Origin: Burkholderiales bacterium
GTDB taxonomy: Bacteria > Pseudomonadota > Gammaproteobacteria > Burkholderiales > Burkholderiaceae_C
NCBI GenBank assembly: GCA_011391855.1
Contig: JAABPT010000009.1
Span: 1 to 9,764, forward strand
Reading direction: 5' to 3'
Length of the DNA: 9,764 bases
The position numbers were made by a program, and so were the translations under genes. The notes below the pieces were generated by a model. That model was not told the DNA's origin and did not search any database. It saw nothing but the letters and a program-made list of their open reading frames with translations. Below, in pieces: positions 6,718 through 9,764 of this stretch (position 1 is the first letter of the stretch; each line of letters opens with the position of its first letter).

Positions 6718-7710
6718 AGCAGTGCGGGCGCGGTGGTGATCCTCGGCACCGGCGGCACCATCGCCGGCACGGCGGCGCGGCCCGACGATCTGGTGGGCTA
6801 CACCTCTGGCGCCTTGGGGGCCGACACCCTGATCGCTGCCATACCGGCGCTGCAGGGGCAGGCCATCGAAGCCGAGACGCTGGCGCGGCTGGACAGCTCC
6901 GACATGGACCACGCCACCTGGGCGGCACTGCGCGAGCGTGCCGCCTTCCACCTGGCACGCGCCGAGGTCGCCGCGGTGGTGGTGACGCACGGCACCGACA
7001 CGCTGGAAGAAACCGCCTATTTCCTGCACCGCACGCTGGCCGCGCCCAAGCCGCTGGTGCTGACCGCCGCCATGCGCCCGGCCACGGCGCTGTCGGCCGA
7101 CGGTCCGCAGAACCTGCTGGACGCCGTGACGGTGGCGCGCGAACCGGGCACCCGCGGCGTGCTGGCGGTGCTGGCCGGGCGCGTGCATGCGGGCGCCGAC
7201 CTGCGCAAGCTGCACGGCTGGCGCGTCGACGCTTTTGGCTCGGGTGACGCCGGACCGGTGGCGGTGGTGGAAGACGGCCGCCTGCGCCGGTTCCGCGACT
7301 GGCCCGACGCGCCGCTGCACGCCGCTGCGGCCTTGTTGGGCGACGCCGCTGGCTGGCCCGTGGTCGACATCGTGACCAGCCATGCCGGCGCGCGCGGCCG
7401 CACGCTCGACGCCGTGGTGGCTGCCGGCGCCCAAGGCGTGGTCATCGCCGGCACCGGCAACGGCAGCGTGCACCGCGAACTGGAGCAGGCCGCCCGCCGC
7501 GCCATCGCCGCCGGGGTGCCGGTGCGGCGCGCCTCGCGCTGCCTGCTGGGCGGCGTGGTGGGCGCACCCGCTGGCGCGTTGCCATCGGCCGGCGTGCTGA
7601 CGCCGCCGCAGGCCCGCGTCGAACTGATGCTCGACCTGCTGGACGCGCAACCGCGGGTCAGCCCCGGCGCCGCGCCAGGCCAGCCAGCGCCACCAGTCCG
7701 CCCAGCATGA
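6712..7710 (+). CDS. L-asparaginase (bacterial type, cytoplasmic-looking)
   Basis: This 332-residue enzyme should hydrolyse L-asparagine to aspartate and ammonia. LGTGGTIAG gives the nucleophile Thr16. Tyr30 in the flexible lid (VGYTSG), Ser62/Ser63 in LDSSDMD, Thr95-Asp96 in VTHGTDTLEET, and Lys166 in the DLRKLH segment complete the active site (E. coli AnsB Thr12, Tyr25, Ser58, Thr89-Asp90, Lys162). AAMRPATALSADGPQNL (119-135) is also diagnostic. No signal peptide is visible, so it is probably cytoplasmic although the sequence resembles the type II group. The ATG has only a weak GCGAG upstream and lies 11 nt from LexA box 1. The last 20 or so residues (from about 312) are a Pro/Ala-rich tail that reads antisense through the 3' end of a PEP-CTERM remnant, so the C-terminus is probably not ancestral. 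Confidence 0.93.
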   Translation: MQSSAGAVVILGTGGTIAGTAARPDDLVGYTSGALGADTLIAAIPALQGQAIEAETLARLDSSDMDHATWAALRERAAFHLARAEVAAVVVTHGTDTLEETAYFLHRTLAAPKPLVLTAAMRPATALSADGPQNLLDAVTVAREPGTRGVLAVLAGRVHAGADLRKLHGWRVDAFGSGDAGPVAVVEDGRLRRFRDWPDAPLHAAAALLGDAAGWPVVDIVTSHAGARGRTLDAVVAAGAQGVVIAGTGNGSVHRELEQAARRAIAAGVPVRRASRCLLGGVVGAPAGALPSAGVLTPPQARVELMLDLLDAQPRVSPGAAPGQPAPPVRPA

Positions 7711-8036
7711 GAGCCATGCTGGCGGGCTCCGGCAACGGGGAGATCTCGTACAACACGGTGCGGTTCGAGGTGGCGCTCTCCGGAACGGTGACATCGAAGA
7801 CGGCGATGGCGCCTTGCGTGGTGCGCTCCAGGCCGATGAAGGCCAGCGTACGCAGCCATAACGCCGGACTGGATGCGCACGCCGCTGGCGCGCAGTGCCG
7901 CCTCCTGGCCTTCCCAGGCCGTGAAGCCTGCGGTATGGACGACGCTGCCGGTGGGCGTAACGGGGTTGAAGTCGATCAGGCTGACGCTGCCGTGACAGTT
8001 CCGGGGCGCCGTGCCTGGCGACACCCCCGCGGACAC
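7658..8036 (-). pseudogene. PEP-CTERM protein remnant, 5'-truncated and frameshifted
   Basis: Two adjoining minus-strand reading frames together read as the end of a secreted PEP-CTERM protein. The upstream piece (about 7862-8036) gives NCHGSVSLIDFNPVTPTG and AWEGQEAALRASGVRIQSG. The downstream piece (7658 to about 7862), shifted by one base, gives RTLAFIGLERTTQGAIAV and FDVTVPESATSNRTVLYE. It then ends in the sorting signal PLPEPAS, a hydrophobic span (MALMLGGLVALAGLA) and RRRG before a TGA at 7658-7660. The Pro-Glu-Pro codons are at 7724-7732. PEP-CTERM tails direct exosortase-dependent sorting in Gram-negative bacteria with exopolysaccharide loci. There is no start codon with a ribosome site, no signal peptide and no long upstream domain before the frame runs into a hairpin, and the frames break near 7840-7870. 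It is therefore probably non-functional, unless the frameshift is a sequencing error. Confidence 0.72.
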
Positions 8037-8047
8037 GGGGGCGCCAG
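8015..8047 (-). terminator. Strong hairpin downstream of ohr, probable terminator
   Basis: CTGGCG (8015-8020) pairs with CGCCAG (8042-8047), and inside it CCCCCG pairs with CGGGGG around a 6-nt loop. This gives a 12-bp GC-rich stem interrupted by one 3-nt bulge. It begins 17 nt after the ohr stop. No T tract follows, so it may be an inefficient or Rho-assisted terminator or an mRNA 3' end stabiliser. Confidence 0.5.
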
Positions 8048-8064
8048 CGCGCTGCCGCCTCTGC

Positions 8065-8499
8065 TCAGACCACCGTCAGCGCCACGTCGATATTGCCGCG
8101 CGTGGCATTGGAGTACGGACAGACCTCGTGCGCGGCGGCCACCAGCGCCTCGGCGGCAGCGTGGTCCATGCCGGGCACCGAGACCGCCATTGCCACGGCG
8201 ATGCCGAAGGCGCTGGGCTTGCCGCTCATGGCGCCGATGGACACATCGGCGGTGATCGACACCTCGGCCGGCAGCACGATCTTCTGGCGCGCGGCCACGG
8301 CCTTCATGGCGCCAATGAAGCAGGCCGAATAGCCCGAGGCGAAGAGCTGCTCCGGGTTGGAGCCGGGGCCGTTGTCGCCGCCCAGTTCCTTGGGCGTGGA
8401 CAGCTGCAACTGGAATTTGCCGTCCGATGAGGCGGTGCTGCCGGTGCGGCCGCCGGTGGAGGTGGCGTGGGCGGTGTAGACGGCTGTGTCGATGGCCGT
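8065..8499 (-). CDS. ohr: Organic hydroperoxide resistance protein (OsmC/Ohr family), apparent ACG start
   Basis: This is a thiol peroxidase that reduces organic and fatty-acid hydroperoxides, normally recycled through lipoylated enzymes, in the cytoplasm. Read from ACG at 8497-8499 it has 144 residues, the usual Ohr length. The N-terminus AIDTAVYTAHATSTGGR aligns with canonical Ohr. Peroxidatic Cys60 lies in FASGYSACFIGAMK and resolving Cys127 in VCPYSNATRGN. Arg18 and Glu50 match the catalytic Arg and Glu (Xylella Ohr Cys61, Cys125, Arg19, Glu51). SNPEQLFA and the terminal GNIDVALTV support Ohr and not OsmC. No in-frame ATG, GTG, TTG or CTG lies anywhere between the end of the ABC-F gene and residue 30. 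A good GAAGGA sits exactly 6 nt before the ACG, which looks like an ATG changed by one transition; ATC at 8491-8493 is a weaker option. No OhrR regulator is in the window. Confidence 0.92.
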   Translation of the reverse strand, partial: TAIDTAVYTAHATSTGGRTGSTASSDGKFQLQLSTPKELGGDNGPGSNPEQLFASGYSACFIGAMKAVAARQKIVLPAEVSITADVSIGAMSGKPSAFGIAVAMAVSVPGMDHAAAEALVAAAHEVCPYSNATRGNIDVALTVV

Positions 8500-8505
8500 G
8501 GGGGT

Positions 8506-8511
8506 TCCTTC
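8506..8511 (-). promoter_or_regulatory. Ribosome binding site that points to an ACG start for ohr
   Basis: On the minus strand GAAGGA is followed by a 6-nt spacer (ACCCCC) and then ACG at 8499-8497. Ideal spacing at the position where the ohr reading frame should begin is the main argument that the ACG occupies the original start-codon position. Confidence 0.7.
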
Positions 8512-8540
8512 GGGGGTTGCGCAGCGCCGGTCGGCGCCGC

Positions 8541-8558
8541 GGGGTGGGGTGGGGTGGG
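8541..8558 (+). other. G-quadruplex motif upstream of ohr
   Basis: The plus strand reads GGGGTGGGGTGGGGTGGG, four G-runs joined by single T loops, which meets the strict definition of a stable parallel G-quadruplex. The plus strand is the template for ohr, so the ohr leader RNA would carry the C-rich complement. It lies 42 nt before the ohr start and next to the ABC-F terminator hairpin. Confidence 0.7.
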
Positions 8559-8559
8559 A

Positions 8560-8584
8560 AAGGCGCCGTGATTCTGGGCGCCTT
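8560..8584 (-). terminator. Intrinsic terminator of the ABC-F gene
   Basis: On the minus strand AAGGCGCC, a 9-nt loop CAGAATCAC and GGCGCCTT form an 8-bp perfect stem that runs into TTT (its last two T pair). It starts 4 nt after the ABC-F stop (8589-8591). The short T tract makes it modest, but position and symmetry fit a Rho-independent terminator that would separate this gene from ohr. Confidence 0.6.
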
Positions 8585-8588
8585 CGCC

Positions 8589-9764
8589 TCAGGTGCCGGC
8601 CTGCAGGGTTTCCAGCTCGGTCTGCAAGTGCAGCCAGCGCTCTTCGAGCATCGCGGTCTCGGCCTGCACATGCGCCAGGCGGCGGCCATATTCGGCAAAG
8701 TCGTCGGCCTGCGCGCCCGGTTGCGACAACAGGGCCTCGACCTCGGCCTTTTCCTGGCCCAGCCGCGCCAGCCGGTCGTCGATGCGCTGCAGCTCCACGC
8801 GCAAAGGGCGGGTCGTCTCGGCCAGGCGGGCGCGCGACTGCTTGGCGCCCTTGCGCTCGTCGCGCGACGCCGCCGGTGCGGGCTGCGGGCGCGGCTCGTG
8901 CTGTCGCTGGGGCTGCGTCTTCTGCGCAACGCTGGCCGTGGCGGCTGGAATGGGCGCTGGTGCCGGCCGGGGCGCAGCGGCGGCCGCGGCCGCCACCACA
9001 GCGGGCCTTGGCGGTTCGGGCGGCGGCAGCCCGCGGGCCGTGGCGCGGGACACCTCCAGCAGCCACTTCTGATAATCGTCCAGGTCGCCGTCGAAGGGCA
9101 GCACGCCGCCGCGCGTGACGAGCCAGAATTCGTCGCAGGTCTCGCGCAGCAAGGCGCGGTCGTGGCTGACCAGCATCACCGTGCCTTCGAATTCGTTGAG
9201 CGCCACCGACAGCGCCTCGCGCGTGGTCAGGTCCAGGTGGTTGGTCGGCTCGTCCATCAGCAGCAGGTTGGGGCGCTGCCACACCAGCATGGCCAGCACC
9301 AGGCGCGCCTTCTCGCCGCCCGAGAGCGAGCCCACCGCTTGTTGCGCCATCTCGCCGGTGAAGCGGAAGCGGCCGAGGAAGTCGCGCAGTTCCTGTTCAC
9401 GCGCGGGCGGGCCCACGTCGCGCGCCAGCCGCACCATGTGCATCAGCGCTCCGTCGTCCAGGCTCAACACGTCGAGTTCCTGCTGCGCGAAATAGCCGAT
9501 GACCAGGCCCTTGCCCGCGGTCATGGCGCCTCCCAGCGGCGGCAGCGCGCCGGCGATGGTCTTCACCAGCGTGCTCTTGCCTTGGCCGTTGGCACCCAGG
9601 ATGCCGATGCGCTGGCCGGCCAGCACCGAACGGCTGACGCCGCCGACGATGGGCGTGGGGCCCGAGCCGGGGGCGAGTCCGGGATATCCGCACACCAGGC
9701 CGTCGAAGCTGAGCATGGGGTTGGGCAGGCTGGCGGGTTCGCGGAATTCGAACTGAAAATCGCT
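8589..9764 (-). CDS. yheS: ABC-F family ATPase, YheS-like, C-terminal two thirds (5' end outside window)
   Basis: The visible 391 residues enter from the right edge in open frame. They begin with SDFQFEFREPASLPNPML, which matches the inter-domain linker leading into the second nucleotide-binding domain of E. coli YheS. That domain shows Walker A GANGQGKST (57-65), signature LSGGEKARL (147-155), Walker B NLLLMDEPTNHLDL (166-179) and H-loop SHD (200-202). There is no membrane domain. ABC-F proteins act on ribosomes, easing stalls or giving antibiotic protection. A Pro/Ala-rich segment (about 247-300) with a run of seven alanines follows, then a charged coiled coil (about 312-388) with regular Leu/Arg/Glu spacing. 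YheS is favoured over Uup or EttA by the linker, the YFAQ motif and FDGDLDDYQKWL. The Pro/Ala segment is richer than in E. coli YheS. A terminator-like hairpin follows the stop. Confidence 0.93.
   Translation of the reverse strand, partial: SDFQFEFREPASLPNPMLSFDGLVCGYPGLAPGSGPTPIVGGVSRSVLAGQRIGILGANGQGKSTLVKTIAGALPPLGGAMTAGKGLVIGYFAQQELDVLSLDDGALMHMVRLARDVGPPAREQELRDFLGRFRFTGEMAQQAVGSLSGGEKARLVLAMLVWQRPNLLLMDEPTNHLDLTTREALSVALNEFEGTVMLVSHDRALLRETCDEFWLVTRGGVLPFDGDLDDYQKWLLEVSRATARGLPPPEPPRPAVVAAAAAAAPRPAPAPIPAATASVAQKTQPQRQHEPRPQPAPAASRDERKGAKQSRARLAETTRPLRVELQRIDDRLARLGQEKAEVEALLSQPGAQADDFAEYGRRLAHVQAETAMLEERWLHLQTELETLQAGT

Noticed and set aside
5793..7247. 484-codon plus-strand frame across lexA and the asparaginase start
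   Set aside because: It spans two real genes in the wrong strand or frame and would read through the LexA operators; its translation is low-complexity.
6424..7794. 456-codon minus-strand frame across the asparaginase gene and into lexA
   Set aside because: It is antisense to a convincing asparaginase and out of frame with lexA; no domain is visible.
8500..9282. Upstream in-frame extension of ohr (a 405-codon open frame)
   Set aside because: The extension overlaps the ABC-F gene and terminator, is Arg/Pro/Ala-rich, and homologs start at the AIDTAVYTA segment. The long frame arises because no stop codon happens to occur upstream.
1..9764. Search for CRISPR repeats, tRNA/rRNA genes, insertion sequences, attachment sites, phage or classical defence genes
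   Set aside because: By eye there are no regularly spaced repeats, cloverleaf-like sequences, transposase motifs or phage genes. The window is essentially chromosomal core with one decayed gene.

Overview
The window is high-GC DNA (roughly two thirds G+C by eye) packed with ordinary chromosomal genes. It looks like a Burkholderiales betaproteobacterium, most likely Comamonadaceae. That placement is an inference from several things: the very G/C-rich third codon positions, the GYCNG variant of MsrA, a LexA about 30 residues longer than the E. coli protein, an Ohr, a PEP-CTERM remnant, and a pair of small hypothetical proteins of a style I associate with that family. I see no phage genes, transposase, CRISPR array, tRNA or rRNA.

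Layout, left to right. Positions 1-273 (minus) hold the N-terminal membrane part of a YdcF/ElyC-like DUF218 protein cut by the window edge, just downstream of a complete glutaryl-CoA dehydrogenase gene, gcdH (293-1489, minus). A divergent gap leads to msrA (1595-2125, plus). msrA converges on two translationally coupled small genes of unknown function (2156-2910, minus). A second divergent gap leads to a membrane-anchored penicillin-acylase (S45, Ntn hydrolase) precursor (3099-5528, plus). That gene converges on a lexA operon: lexA (5955-6653) followed, with a GTGA overlap, by a helix-hairpin-helix Cdd1/'mitomycin resistance' type gene (5569-5958), both minus. lexA is divergent from an L-asparaginase gene (6712-7710, plus). 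Two tandem LexA boxes (6666-6681 and 6685-6700) fill the gap between them.

The right part, all on the minus strand, holds a frameshifted C-terminal remnant of a PEP-CTERM protein (about 7658-8036) whose end overlaps the asparaginase 3' end. Next comes an Ohr organic hydroperoxide reductase (8065-8499) that appears to start at ACG instead of ATG, then a YheS-like ABC-F ATPase (8589 to beyond the right edge).

Functionally the window mixes DNA-damage control (lexA and Cdd1), protein and peroxide repair (msrA, ohr), amino-acid catabolism (gcdH, asparaginase), a periplasm-facing amidase and ribosome-associated ABC-F function. I found no clearly new multi-gene system. The points most worth a second look are the lexA-Cdd1 coupling, the LexA boxes lying just before the asparaginase start codon, the ACG start of ohr with a G-quadruplex motif upstream, and the decaying PEP-CTERM gene.
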